In this document: positions 32,276 through 44,099 of the stretch, piece after piece | How positions within the stretch are numbered: the stretch's first letter is position 1 | Layout of the letters: each line of letters starts with the position of its first letter | DNA from: Sepiola atlantica | Taxonomy: Eukaryota > Mollusca > Cephalopoda > Sepiida > Sepiolidae | Assembly (NCBI GenBank): GCA_963556195.1 | Contig: OY744525.1 | Coordinates: 42,250,076 to 42,314,075 of the forward strand | Reading direction: 5' to 3' | DNA length: 64,000 nt | Notes under the pieces: model-generated | Databases searched by the model: none | What the model was told of the DNA's origin: nothing | What the model saw: only the letters and a program-made list of their open reading frames with translations | Translations under genes and position numbers: made by a program

Positions 32276-32600
32276 AAATCTGGTGAAAGAAGAGAATATC
32301 TTAAATACATCAGAGAAACGCGCACATGAAAGAACACCTTACATTGTTCCAAAGAAAGACGTTGACGAATTAAAAAAAACTTTTTTAATTTTTTTTTTTT
32401 AAGTAATGGCTGATTTATTTGGTGGAGTCGAATAATTATAAAGAGGGAAAATGCGTAGGTAAGCTATATAATTAATTTGATAAAAATGTCCCTTTTTTTC
32501 GAAATTGAATTAAGCGACGCTGGGGTGGCGTCACTGAACTAAATTAAACGCTGCTAAGCATTTTAAAATGGTTTTACTAGTCTCATACGCGATATTATTG

Positions 32601-32706
32601 TTAATTCGGTGAGTATAGATCCGAGAGTTTTTTTTTTTCGTTCATCTCAGACGCTTTCGAGATGAATGAAAAACAACTCTTGGATTCATATTCCCTGAAT
32701 TAACAC
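32601..32706. repeat. Inverted repeat, ~48-bp arms
   Basis: GTTAATTCGGTGAGTATAGA to TCATCTC on the left mirrors GAGATGA to ATTCCCTGAATTAAC on the right, with an 8-bp loop. It would make a long hairpin transcript. Confidence 0.7.
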
Positions 32707-32794
32707 TAGAGACCCGGAAACTAGTTTGCAAAGTCGAGAAAATAATTAAGAAAATAACGAAAAGAGAAAATGTTGTCGTCTTTATTCAGACATG

Positions 32795-32805
<11 letters not shown>

Positions 32806-32852
<47 letters not shown>
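32806..32852. repeat. (TA)n microsatellite
   Basis: About 23 TA units. Confidence 0.97.
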
Positions 32853-32853
<1 letters not shown>

Positions 32854-33027
32854 CACATTCAACCAGGCTATTCTGAAATACACATTTCTATATGAAATAC
32901 GCATTTTTGACAAACTTATGCTTCATTGTTTAAGACTAATTTTTCCCACTAGAGAGAAAATGTGCTAAATATTTTAATTTACTCCGTGAACTGAAAATTT
33001 ACTGCATTAACTTTAATGACAGTGTTA

Positions 33028-33480
33028 GATGCGTCCACGCATCTCTGTTAGAGGCTCTGTCTGTCAGTCGGTCACACTTCAGTTTGAAATAGCATTTTCT
33101 TTGCTCCATCACCCTTTAATATAAAATAGTATTTTTAGATGTGTCTATGCGTATCTATAAAAAATATGTCCCTATTTACTTGCCTCCCCACGAGGGCAGA
33201 GTTAGACATAAGGTCGGTTTTTAATGTGAGGAAAATCCAGCTCTCCCCAAAAGGAGCACTGGATGGAAACAAAAATTTAAATTCCCTCAGTCTAGAGGGA
33301 TTTCTCCTTCACTGACTGTAGACAGATGAAGTGTCGTATCAGAACAGATACTACACCTTGTTCCTAGCCAAAAGGCTAAGATTTATAAAAGAATGTCGTT
33401 CAGTCTGTCATGCTTAAGTTTGAAATAGCATATTCGTCGCTAAAGACGCATATTGAATTGGCACATCTTAAGAATACCCA
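33028..33480 (+). mobile_element. 37-bp-satellite element, locus 2, with SINE insertion
   Basis: Left end AGATGCGTCCACGCATCTCT then TAGAGGCTcTGTC, a few units with GTTTGAAATAGCATTTT, and right end TATTCGTCGCTaAAGACGCAT and CATCTTAAG. It is the shortest copy of this family and shows both ends. A U2-headed SINE (33171-33383) splits it. Confidence 0.65.
33171..33383 (-). mobile_element. U2-headed SINE with a different body
   Basis: The minus-strand head GCCTTTTGGCTAGGAACAAG then GTGTAGTATCTGTTC matches the U2 5' domain with a few changes. The tail AACCGACCTTATGTCTAACT...GGGGAGGCAAGTAAA matches the tail of the main U2-SINE family. The body between (CAGTCAGTGAAGGAGAAATC ... CTCCTTTTGGGGAGAG) is unlike the main family, so head and tail are shared modules. 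Imperfect 14-15-bp duplications flank it (TATAAAAaATaTGTC, 33156-33170; TATAAAAgAATGTC, 33384-33397). Confidence 0.75.
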
Positions 33481-34000
<520 letters not shown>

Positions 34001-34086
34001 AATCCAGGTAAAACATCCACAGGGTAGTAATCCAAAGAATTTCAACCGGGTTTATAAAAAGTGCTCAATATCAAATAGAGCTTTTA

Positions 34087-34358
34087 TATATGATTATTTC
34101 TATTTACACAGACATGTACAAAATCTGCGACACTGGCATGTCGATGTTATCAATCAACAGCTATTATAAACTGAGATCTCATCAGGCAGAGTCAGAATCC
34201 GATCTTAACCTTAGATCATATTTGGATATAAATATGCTCTAAGGTTAAGATCGGATTCTAACTCTGCCTGATTAGATCTCAGTTTATAATAGCTGTTGAT
34301 TGATAACATCGACATGCCAGTGTCGCAGATTTTGTACATGTCTGTGTAAATAAAAATA

Positions 34359-34370
<12 letters not shown>
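34087..34370. mobile_element. Inverted-repeat element with hammerhead
   Basis: Arms of ~130 bp (34087-34217, 34239-34370) around a 21-bp spacer, between two (TA)n tracts. On the minus strand the left arm has stem I TCTGC pairing with GCAGA, core CTGATGA (34179-34185) and stem II starting GATC and closing with GATT. It then has GATAAC in place of GAAAC, a long stem III loop closed by ACA/TGT, and a cleavage GTC. The right arm carries CTGATTA, so its core is damaged. The extra T in GATAAC makes activity doubtful. Confidence 0.55.
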
Positions 34371-34448
<78 letters not shown>

Positions 34449-34459
34449 CATATATATAC

Positions 34460-34494
<35 letters not shown>
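34371..34494. repeat. (TA)n with CATA interruptions
   Basis: About 60 TA units in blocks. Confidence 0.98.
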
Positions 34495-34809
34495 AACTTT
34501 GAAATTTTAGAACCAACCAACATGACGCGAGATTTTGTCAAATAAATGAAATATTTATTAAATCATTCTTTTTTATAAATCCATATTTCACCCCTACGCG
34601 ATTATGCTTGCATAGAAAGTAAGGGAAACTATACGTTATCTTTGTTTACAATTTCACTACCAGCTGCTTTAGAGCTCACTTTTATATGAAGAGAAATGCT
34701 TTATGCTAAGTGGCAATCGTTATATATATGTTGTGAGATTAAATATTTCCTTACAAAATTCGGAATCGTCTGACGAACAACGGCATAAATATATTAATTA
34801 CACCAAGTT

Positions 34810-34810
<1 letters not shown>

Positions 34811-34843
<33 letters not shown>
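34811..34843. repeat. (AGT)n microsatellite
   Basis: About 11 perfect TAG units. Confidence 0.95.
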
Positions 34844-35009
34844 AGATCTTTCACATAGAACACATGAACTTCTCAAATGGTTAACCATCTGGTACTGGCC
34901 AAACTCAACGTCACTTAACTTTGGTGATCTTATGGCAACCGGTGTGTCAATGTGATCATAGCTGTATATCCAATTCTTAGTATTTTCTGTAAAAAACTTC
35001 TTTTTTTTT

Positions 35010-35750
35010 TTAGATGTGCCCACGAATTTATATGAAATGCTCTGTCCAACGATCAGTCTGTCAAGCTTCAGGTTAAAATAGCATTTACGTTTGTCTGTCA
35101 TGCTTAAGTTTGAAATAGCATTTATATTGGTCTGTCATGCTTAAGTCTGTTACAGTATTTTTGTTGGTACGTCATGCTTAAGTTTGTAATAGCATTTTAT
35201 TTGGTCTGTCATGCTTAAATTTAAAATAGCATTTTCCTTGATCTCTTATACTTAAGTTTGAAATAGAATTTTCGTTGGTTCCTCATGCTTATTTTTAAAA
35301 TAGTATTTTTGTTGATCTGTCACGCTTTAGTTTGCTTAGAATTTCCGTTCATCTTGTAAGCTTAAGTTTAAAATAGCATTTTCATTGATCTCTCATGCTT
35401 AAGTTTGAAATAGCATTTATATTGGTCTGTCATGCTTAAGTCTGTAACAGGTATTTTTGTTGGTCACTAATGCTTATGTTTGTAATAGCATTTTCTTTGG
35501 TCTGTCATGCTTCAGTTTGTAATAGCATTTTCGTTGATCTCTCATGCTTAAGTTTGAAATAGAATATTCGTTGGTTCCTCATGCTTAAGTTTAAAATAGT
35601 AATTTTTGTTGGTCTGTCACGCTTTAGTTTGCTTAGAATTTCCGTTGATTGTGTAAGCTTAAGTTTAAAATAGCATTTTCGTTCGTCTGTCACGCTTCAA
35701 CATTTTCGTTGGTCCGTCATTTTAAGTTTGAAATAGCATCTTCAAATTAT
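35010..35750 (+). mobile_element. 37-bp-satellite element, locus 3
   Basis: Begins TTTTTTAGATGTGCCCACGA then GCTCTGTCcAACGATCAGTC, followed by about 17 units of GTCTGTCATGCTTAAGTTTG plus AAATAGCATTTTCGTT. Block duplications are visible (for example the unit with AAGTCTGTtACAGTATTTTT recurs about 290 bp apart). The right end is degraded. Confidence 0.75.
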
Positions 35751-36819
35751 TTGTTCTTGTTTTTCTAAACTCATCTCATTCTTTGTTTTCTTTTCTTTAG
35801 TTCACCCCCCCCCCCCAAAAAAAAATACCGACAAAAATGAATTTCCATTGGCAATGAGAAAGTTTTGCAACGTATCAACAACAGAAATTTAAGTAATTTT
35901 ATAGCCGTTTCTTTTTTCTTACGTAACCAACGTTGCCAACTGAAAGGATTTTAAATAAATTTATCTGGCAAATCTTAAAACAAAACTAAAAATTTAGAAT
36001 TAAAAAAAATGTTAATATTGGATGAAACAAAAAACAAACAAACAAAGGATTGGAACTTTCTCAAGCACAAAAGATTCTCAATTTTGTTTTTATTATTGTC
36101 ACTGTTGGTGTCATTGTTAAACTTTACTTAAAAAGAAATCATTAACCTTTTAGAGGGTGAAAATAAGATGATCCACTGCTGAAGTGTGATTCTTTTTTCT
36201 TTTTCAAAGTGCTTTTCAAGTTCGTTTACAAATGTTTCTTTTTTGTTTTATTGAAAATGAGACAATGAAAAAATAAATGCTCATTGTTTCATTTTCAAAC
36301 AATCCAGTTTCATGCCAGAATGAATCTCGAATTGATCAACTTAAAATAAATCTTCTGCGGTTCTTTCAGAATAAAACCATGGTTATATTTAAGAATATTT
36401 CAGAGATCAGGTATACAGAGTTATGTCCCTTCTTATAAGATGGGAGACATTAAAAATAATTTTGCCCCGGACAAAGTATTTTTTATGAGGAATTAAATCA
36501 GATTAGATTTTATTCTTCTCAACAACATGCTGCAACGATCCACAAGAAAAACTGACGAACCAGAATCACATATTGATTTTATAGGAAGAACGCTATCGAT
36601 GACAAAGAAACGATAAAGAGACTGTCTTTACTTATATATTATACTAGCAGAAAGACAACGTTTATCGAAATTGAATGAGAATCACGATGTACTTTTTCAT
36701 TATGCTCATAACACCATGTTACTTTCTTTGTTTTTTTACTGCCCCCTCCTCCTGTTTCGACCCCTAATATAGCCGGAAGAAGCTGAAATATTGGAAAACT
36801 CTTTGAATTAGTGTCTTAT
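35751..36819. other. Unassigned AT-rich stretch
   Basis: A C13A8 tract lies at 35803-35825. No gene or classifiable repeat was seen. Confidence 0.4.
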
Positions 36820-37440
36820 ACATATGGTTTAAATTTTATTAAAATCGGATATACGTATTGGAAATTTTAAGGAGGGTTCTGTCCCTATGAGTCACTTAGA
36901 GGTGGAGGGACGTAGATATTCGGCACATAGAGAGTAACGTAGAGATTCGGGACCACTTCCATTGTCTTCCCCAGAAAATTTATACATATGATTTAAATTT
37001 TATAAAAATAGGATATATTTTGAGATTTTAAGTTGGTTATGCCTTAGGGGTGCACTTAGAGATTCTAGAACACTTCCAGTTTTTACATGAGAATACACTT
37101 TTAGATTTTATGTAGATTCGCTAACCTTTCTTTCTATAGAGAACACACAAAAATCACACACATATACATACAGACATTGAGTTTTATGTATAATTTGGAT
37201 TATTCAGACTTCTGTTCTCATCTTGAGTGTAGTCCGAATAATCCAAATTATACACATTATTAATCCTCATCTAAAAAATTCAGAAACATTCAGTTTTATA
37301 TTTCATTAAAATCGGATATACATATTTGAAGTTTTAAGGGGCTTCTGTCCCCATGAGTAACTTAGAGGTGGAGGCACGTAGATATTCGGCACATAGAGGG
37401 TAACAGAGATTCGGGACTCCTTCAATTGAGGCATCAGGTA
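36820..37440 (+). repeat. R3 direct repeats interrupted by a SINE palindrome
   Basis: Three diverged copies of TTTAAATTTTATTAAAATCG, GATATACgtATTgGAAaTTT, TAAGgGGgTTCTGTCCCTAT and ACGTAGATATTCGGCACATA start near 36828, 36975 and 37300. The block TATTCGGCACATAGAGaGTAAC is nearly identical in copies 1 and 3. A T1 SINE tail palindrome separates copies 2 and 3. Confidence 0.65.
37187..37290. repeat. T1 SINE tail palindrome
   Basis: ATTTGGATTATTCAGACTTC TGTTCTCATCTTGAG is followed by AGTGTAGTCCGAATAATCCA, so two T1 tails meet in inverted orientation with no body. It ends with CCTCATCTAAAAAATTCAGA, like the T1 3' end at 14.94 kb. Confidence 0.7.
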
Positions 37441-37624
37441 CCATTTTTTTGCATCTTTCTTATGACTTGATCGAGGATTGAACCCCGTTTTCCCAGTCCA
37501 TTATATCAAATTAACTATTAACTAATTGAATATATTTGCCTAAGTAAATCAAATAAAATTAACTGGTCAGAAGTACTGACCATTGTTATCATCTCCAACT
37601 ACTACTAGCCAAAATTATAGCGAC

Positions 37625-38160
37625 AACCTCCACGTGTATTTCTGTTCTGTCTTCATGAGGCCATCCTCCCGGACATTACCTCCTCCTTTGAGTATTGATT
37701 TACTCCTCTCCAGGAGTTAGGCACAAGGCCAGTTTTTATCTTACTCCCACAAGGTAAGATGTGACCCAAGGTCGGGTCGGGAAAGTGGGGTTTGAAAAGC
37801 CAGCGCCCGAGAGGTGAGCACTCTGGCCATTAAAAATTGCCTGGGCAGCCCCGTCGGCATTCCCCGGTAGGGGCGCCTCAGACAGTAAGCAATAAACTTA
37901 CTCCTCCCCAAAGAGGGGAGGCGAAGCCTGGGAGGGTGGACCTCCTAGAACTGCACAGGACAGATCCATAGGCAGGTGTGAATCAAGACCCGAAGGCCAA
38001 GACAATACCAGTCTATGGGGTGCAGTATCCATCGGAACAGATACTACACTTTGATCTTAGCCCTCCTCCTTTGAGTAGGGTGCAGTGTAGCATCTGTACT
38101 GTTCTGTTCTTAAATATGTATTGTCCCCTATCGAGGGGAGGTGCAACAATAGTGCATAAA
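37625..38160 (-). repeat. Type A element split by a U2-headed SINE
   Basis: Reverse type A sequence (TTCTGTTCTGTCTTCATGAG, GCCATCCTCCCGGACATTAC, CTCCTCCTTTGAG) stops at 37694 and resumes at 38062 with GTGTAGCATCTGTACTGTTC and CTATCGAGGGGAGG. The inserted SINE fills the gap exactly. Confidence 0.7.
37695..38061 (-). mobile_element. U2 snRNA-headed SINE, copy 2
   Basis: The minus strand begins GCTAAGATCAAAGTGTAGTA and TCTGTTCCGATGG (5' truncated by about 9 bases relative to copy 1). It carries the full body and ends GGAGAGGAGTAAATCAA. A perfect 16-bp target-site duplication (CCTCCTCCTTTGAGTA, 37679-37694 and 38062-38077) brackets it. It shares with copies 4 and 5 a short AAAAGCCAGCGCCCGAGAgG segment that copy 1 lacks, so copy 1 has an internal deletion. 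Confidence 0.9.
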
Positions 38161-38479
38161 AGCTTTCATTTTTAAACATTTCACATTTTTTTCTGTCAGA
38201 TTTCTATGGGAAAAGCAGGCAAAAAACGCATTCTATTGTTCGATTAACAAGTTTATAAAATAAAAGTAAGCATGTCTTAAATTCCTCAGTTCAAAAAGAA
38301 ACGAGATTGGCATTTTGATGTTAACTTGACAAAATAATTGCATTCCTGTCCCATCATGGAACAAGGTTCCATCTAAATGGAAACAAAAATACAAAACTAT
38401 GGCAAGAAAAAATATTTTACACCTTTATAAAAGGCATTTTAAAATAAGTAAAGATAACAAACTTTTTAATCTCTATGTA

Positions 38480-38960
38480 TTAAAAAAAGGGAGTTTTGTA
38501 GTGGTATTTGAATGAAAAAGGTAGTTTTGTAGTGGTATTCTCTTTTCTTTGAGATTCCAAATGTTTTTTGAGATTCCAAGTAGCTTAGTGATTGTAAGTA
38601 GTTTTGCAGTCGTATTTGAATAAAAAAGGTAGTTTTGTAGTGGTATTCTCTTTTCTTTGAGATTCCAAATATATTTTGAGATTCCAAGTAGTTTAGTGAT
38701 TCTAAGTAGTTTTGCAGTGGTATTTGAATAAAAAAGGTAGTTTTGTAGTGGTATTCTCTTTTCTTTGAGATTCCAAATAATTTTTGAGATTCCAAATATT
38801 TTAAAAAATTCTAAGTAGTTTTGAGATTCCAAGTAGTTTTGAGATTCCAAGTAGTTTTGAGATTCCAAGTAGTTTTGTAGTGATATTTGAATAAAAAAAA
38901 GTATTTTTGTAGTTGTATTCATTTTTCTTTGAGATTCCAAATATTTTTTCTCAATAAAAA
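38480..38960 (-). repeat. 108-bp tandem repeat
   Basis: About 3.5 units with starts of GAATaAAAAAGGTAGTTTTG at 38510, 38618 and 38726 (exactly 108 bp), then a run of short GAGATTCCAAGTAGTTTT units. Because 108 is a multiple of 3, a 36-residue repeat stays open on the minus strand. I regard it as non-coding. Confidence 0.9.
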
Positions 38961-39344
38961 TAGAGACTATTTACATTTGTCATTGACTGTTTCCCCCATG
39001 TTGTACGTTTCTGCTGTGCTTAAAAGAATGATGAGGAACACTTATGTATAAAAATATAATGGTATATTTTTATTGTTTGGTTGCGGCAAACAAGTAGAGT
39101 CAGAGAGGGTTGAGGGAGGGGGAGAATGCACAGAAGTTGACGAAAACTGATCTCTTGAATTTGCTAGCCAGCCGCTTTCTTGTCAATGTCAATTTGAGAC
39201 GGTTAATATAACATCTTTGGACATCCTTGCATACTCAACAGACATGTCAATTCCGGAATTTTGCCTATGCACTTAATGTAGCCACACTCTTTATGAGACT
39301 TGGCTTCTAGCAATGTATTGTTTATTTAGAAAACGGATGTATTT

Positions 39345-39615
39345 TTCCCAGTGCATCTGCTAAATGCATCAGCCGGATATTACTTTTCTGTCCAGCTGAG
39401 GTATCTCTGTATCAATCAGCCAGATGTTACTCTTCTGGCCAGCTGAGGTGTCACTTCGTTAAAGCCGCATTTTATTCTTCCAGCTAGCTGAGGTGTCTCT
39501 GCGTCAATCAGCCGGATGTTATTCTTCCAGCCAGCTGAGGTGTCTCTGCGTCAATCAGCCGGATGTTATTCTTAAAACCAGCTGAGGTGTCTCTGCATCA
39601 ACAGCTAGGTGTTAT
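39345..39615. repeat. ~47-bp tandem repeat
   Basis: About five units of TCAATCAGCCGGATGTTATT, CTTCCAGCCAGCTGAGGTGT, CTCTGCG. The last three are the most alike. GC-richer than its surroundings. Confidence 0.88.
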
Positions 39616-39734
39616 CTCCGATACCCCAGGGATGGATATTCAACACTCGTTTTGGTTGTTATGTACACAACATTTCGTCCATTGTACTCTCCAACTTTCC
39701 TCAGGTATCTTTTGTCATAGTTGGTAACTTTTAA

Positions 39735-40375
39735 TGCCTACATATTAATAACGGCTAAATCTTGTTGGAACGCTGGTGCTAATTGGATCACCAAAGTTAG
39801 GCCAAAATTGTACCTGGTCAGTATTGGTGACCATTTAGGAATACCACATGTTGTAAGTGTGGAAGTTAAAATGGTTGTGAAGTCACTTTCTCTAATATTA
39901 TTTTGGAAAGATATTAACCTCTCCTCCATCTTTGGGTTAAATACAGAGTATCCCTCCCCAAAAGAAGTGCCACCCACGAAATCTTTAATAATATTCACAA
40001 TCCTTTTTGCAAATCTAACAATATTTATTACAAATAAACTTCATTCTATGCTTGACTTGTCCACCAAGTTTTAGTCAGGAATGTCCAACAGTCTTTGTTT
40101 TATCGTTGTTCAATGTGTACCTTGGCATTGCAAGCACACCTGAATATGATGTGTAAAATTGTCAATAACACTGACACACTCCTCTCTTGGCACTGCTCTG
40201 GTTTTGACTGTGGTGTCCATCTTCAAATCAGGAATAGTCTGAAGATTGTTTTGAAGGACATTATCTTTGAGATAAACCCACGGATAAAAATCTTGAGGAG
40301 TTAAGGTCTGATGAGTGTGAAGCCCATTCCAGATCACACCTACTGATGAGACGATCACCAAAGTGTCCCCATATA
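39735..40375 (-). pseudogene. DDE transposase relic (Tc1/mariner-like)
   Basis: On the minus strand, frame fragments read GDRLISR..LEWASHSSDLN and, after a frameshift, PQDFYPWVYLKDNVLQNNLQ then TIPDLK...VPREECVSVIDNF and IQVCLQCQGTH. The D.L..W.PHSPDLxPxDFFLWGYLKDxVxxxxPxTIxxLK...IPxxxxxxVxxNFxxRLQxCLxxxGxH pattern is the C-terminal half of Tc1/mariner-type DDE transposases. Several stops and frameshifts occur, and no intact TIRs were identified. The two further minus frames at lower coordinates (39738-39998) are probably downstream sequence. Confidence 0.75.
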
Positions 40376-40384
40376 TCTAAGATA

Positions 40385-40788
40385 CTGCTATTTCAAACTA
40401 AAGTATGACAGATTGAGTAAAATGCTATTTCAAAGAAAAGCATGACAGACCACTGAAAATGCTATTTCAAACTAAAGTATGACAGACCAAAGACAATTTA
40501 TAACCAAAATGTGACAGATTGAATAAAAACAGTCATTTAAACCTAGAGCGTGACAGACTGACTAAACTGTTATTACAACCTAGAGCGTGACAGACTAAAG
40601 AAAATTTTATTTCAAACTAAAGCGTGAAAAACCAAAGACGATGCTATTTCAGATTAAAGTGTGATAGACCAACTCAAATGCCATTTTGAACTTAAGCAAA
40701 ACTTAATTTTCACCGAAATGCTATTTTAATCTGAAATGTGACAGACCGACAAAGCCTCTCACAAAAATGTGAGGACGCATTTAATAAA

Positions 40789-40790
<2 letters not shown>
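40385..40790 (-). mobile_element. 37-bp-satellite element, locus 4, inverted
   Basis: About 9 units of the reverse complement (GACAGACCaAagAaAATGCT, ATTTCAAACTAAAG), ending TGACAGACCGACAAAGCCTC TCACAAAAATG then GAGGACGCATTTAAT, the same left flank as loci 1-3. Confidence 0.75.

Positions 40791-40852
<62 letters not shown>
40791..40852. repeat. (AAT)n microsatellite
   Basis: About 20 perfect AAT units. Confidence 0.97.
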
Positions 40853-40855
<3 letters not shown>

Positions 40856-41093
40856 CCTTTGTGCCTTGCATCAATTTTCTCTGTAAGTCTTCCCCGTGCT
40901 TATGACTAAATGAGGTGCGTTATTAAATATCGTCGATAAAATGTGAAGATAAAAGATATTGAGAAAAAAATGTGCACAGCACAGGTGGAGTTAATGGGTA
41001 GGAAAATATATAAACCACTTGTTTCACTGCTCTTCTCAACATGTCTGCTGGAAGATTAATAACATTTTGCCAAAATATAAGCTCTTAGGCGTA

Positions 41094-41097
<4 letters not shown>

Positions 41098-41158
<61 letters not shown>
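41098..41158. repeat. (TA)n microsatellite
   Basis: About 30 TA units. The 300-bp segment to the right, up to the short (TA)n at 41465-41481, carries on its minus strand CCTGAAGGTGGACCC, GGGTCTGAAAGTACTTGAG, a retroelement-like hairpin with CTGAAGG instead of CTGANGA. Confidence 0.95.
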
Positions 41159-41160
<2 letters not shown>

Positions 41161-41481
41161 CAGCATTTTCTCTGTAATACAAATGTTGGTGAATACGGCA
41201 GACAACTTATGTCTGGATATCCTAGTGTGGATCATTTCAATTCGCCAAATCAGGGTATTTGTTTTGGTGGGGAATTGGCCAACGAATCTGCTATAGCTGT
41301 AGGTGTCTCAAGTACTTTCAGACCCATCCGGGTCCACCTTCAGGGGAATCAGGTAGAGACCAGGGTGTTAATGCTAATATTAATTTGTAGTTTTAGCGTG
41401 AATTATATTATTAATACAGATCTAAAGTTTTTTAAAAAGTTTTTAGCAACTCACACCAAGTGAATATATATATATATATAT

Positions 41482-42378
41482 AAATGAATAAATGCGAAAT
41501 ATTTTTACATTTGTCCTAACTATATTCATATCAAAACACGTTACGCTAATTTAATTCAAATATAGATTTAAGTATTTTCAAATACATTATATATAGCCAA
41601 CAGAACACTGCATAAACACATTCATCCCGATGCTTCATTAACATAATAATTTTATAAATTCAGTCTAATAAATTAATATTTTGAACAATTCATTTCAATT
41701 TTCGTTTTACAGTTTTCTTATATATATTCAAAAGTTTTGTTAATTCTAATATTATTATTAGTAGTAGTAATATTAATTCTAACGATTTTATGAAAAACAT
41801 TTAATGTTTAAAATGATTATTTTGAAATTCGAATAACTTCCGGTCACGTTTAAACGCATGCGTATGCTTATACGAACCAACAACTTAGATTATCTGGAAT
41901 AATTTATTAAAAAAAATATACACTCTGCATTGAACACAATAACTAACAAAGTTTTTATTTACATATATACTTTATCTTTAAAGCTAAATTTGTTGTTCCT
42001 TTCGACGATGACAACGACGACGACGACGACGACGACGACGACTATTGAATATGATTATATTTGCTATAGTAAGGAAAAAAAAAGGTTCCCAACCCCTCTC
42101 AGCTGTTTAAATAATAAAAAAAATAGATTAATATATTTTTAAACTTAATTTTTTTCTGTCTTCTAAATGAATGGATGCAAAGTTTTTTCTTCCATTTATC
42201 CAAACTATATTTATATCAAAACACCAATTAATTGGGGATGGGTATAGTTAAAACAATGTTTTTACTCAGAGACTTCCATAATTTTAACAACAAACTTTGA
42301 TAAATTTGTAGATTAACATCCTCAGCTAAGTTTAAATAATGTGATTCTACTTTTTAGCGTAATTCTAACTTATTAGGA
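41482..42378. other. AT-rich stretch with (GAC)n at 42006-42042
   Basis: A short (GAC)n run encodes polythreonine in a 70-codon frame. Nothing else was recognised. Confidence 0.5.
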
Positions 42379-42829
42379 CAGTTAACTAATATATTTTTTA
42401 ACACTAACCCTAAGTCCGACTGGCACGGTCGTAAAACCACATGTAATCGCCTAAAAGAGTGGACCCGCCTCAAATAACGTACAGAATTTATCACCAATAG
42501 CAAAAAAAAAAAAAAATATATGCTTAACTGCCATAAAACCATAGAATGGTCCGGATATTGAGGATCATTTTAAGTTAAATTTTTATGTTACACTGATGCC
42601 CAACTCTAACTTTTAAAATATTTTTTTTTTGTTTTCTATTGCCGCCAGGATTTTCTTGGTATCCACATGTAAAAATATTTTAGAATTTAGAATGACGAAT
42701 CAGTTTCATATATATTTAACGTAAATTGTGCGTTATTCTGTGGGTTATTTTTTCGAGGGGGGTTCCCTCTTTTAGCCGATTCCATGCCAGTCGAACTTAG
42801 GGTTAGTGTTACAAATATATTAGTCAACT
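42379..42829. mobile_element. Long-TIR MITE
   Basis: The outer ends are AGTTAACTAATATATTTTTT and its inverse AAATATATTAGTCAACT. The inverted match continues with AACACTAACCCTAAGTcCGA, CTGGCAcGG, then GCCTAAAAGAG and CCTCaAAtAAC, giving imperfect TIRs of about 100 bp. The centre is AT-rich with no coding capacity. The superfamily is undetermined. Confidence 0.65.
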
Positions 42830-42959
42830 AAAAATATTAACAGAGAAAACTATACATTTCTAAAATTATATAAAACTTAGAGTTAGATTAAAAGCCACCC
42901 GGAGGGGACATTTTTTTTTTTAGTATATATATAAATTCAAATAAGAAAGCAGAATAAAA

Positions 42960-43015
42960 GCCATCCACATCCAATAAAATATAGTCATCCACAGACAGCT
43001 GTTTCGTCATCTTTC
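42960..43015 (-). ncRNA. Half hammerhead (family E)
   Basis: The minus strand carries GATGACGAAACAGCTGTCTG then TGGATGACTATA: the 3' half of a hammerhead (stem II 3' strand GAC, GAAAC, stem III AC/GT, cleavage GTC, 3' stem I TGTGG). The 5' CTGATGA half is absent. The same sequence completes the hammerhead at 61158-61206. Confidence 0.5.
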
Positions 43016-43434
43016 TTATTGATTTTAAAAATATATTTGCACCCGGAGGTCGCATATATTTGGTGGTAGAATCAATGTGTTGAATGTTAACAAAACCGGT
43101 GATTGTTTTTAATAATTATAATACAATATGGAATGTTTTTTTTAATATTTCGTTCTTATGTTATTATCACTGTACTCTTTGCGATCCTAATTTAACAATG
43201 TTATCCGACCAGGATTATTCAGAATTGGATGTACTATATTAAAGGATGAGGAAAACTTTAATTTAGATTCAGATTCGGTTCTATTAATTAGGTTTATTTT
43301 TCAGAAAGAGGCTGGAACATTTGCATATATTTATTTGCCCCAAGCAAAATCCAGTTTATTCAAAAAATAATTTTCTTTCATTTTCTTATCCTTTTTAGAA
43401 ATCATTTTTTTCATTCTTTCACAAGAACTCGTCT

Positions 43435-43630
43435 TATTACCACATCTACAAATTGCTTTCGTTTTTTCCCCTCCGCGTACCTAACATAAAGCGGAATTTC
43501 CATGAACGGAGTTTCTTTCAAGAACTTCCCATCTGTGGAACACAAACCGCGGGATTGCTTCCCTGCAGGCTACAACTTGTCATCTTCATATCCTACATCA
43601 ACAAATGCTTGCCATAAACGGTCCTCATTA
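43435..43630 (+). pseudogene. Non-LTR RT tail relic
   Basis: Reads LRVPNIKRNFHERSFFKNFP and PRDCFPAGYN. Homologous to 47275-47440, where the equivalent stretch keeps the WNRLPRDFF motif typical of LINE RT C-termini. Degraded by substitutions at the Trp position. Confidence 0.6.
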
Positions 43631-44099
43631 ATAATAACATTTTATTCATTCCATTCATCATTTTCAATCCTCTCATAATATTCTTCATAATTCAATCGAC
43701 AATCTATTCATCTCATTAACCCTTATCCTCGAGTGGCTTTTAACCTTGATAAAAAAAATGTTATCTTCGGATATAAATGTTTTCTTTTTATTTCTCAGAT
43801 CCCGAAAGTGATTTCTATTGAAGAATTTGTAAAAATAATAATATTTTAATATTTTAATTTTAAGAATCTTATATTTTTAACATTTTATCTATCACATAAA
43901 TTAACATAAAGAGAAAAATCTGTCAATTAATTTCACTTGTCTTCTTGAATATTTCTTCAATGCTATAATTATTATTTACAACCTTATATATCTATACACA
44001 GTTTGTTGATCACTTTCAACTGCTCGTCTAAAGTAGCCGCCGACTCGCTATTTACAAAGTTAAATTCCTCTTCTTTAATTATTAGCTAATTCGTTGTGG

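Noticed and set aside
38473..38940. 155-codon minus-strand frame KKREYHYKTTFF repeats
   Set aside because: The 108-bp tandem repeat stays open only because 108 is a multiple of 3.
41320..41360. Minus-strand CCTGAAGGTGGACCC...GGGTCTGAAAGTACTT as a hammerhead
   Set aside because: Good 6-bp hairpin, but the core reads CTGAAGG rather than CTGANGA and no stem I was found.
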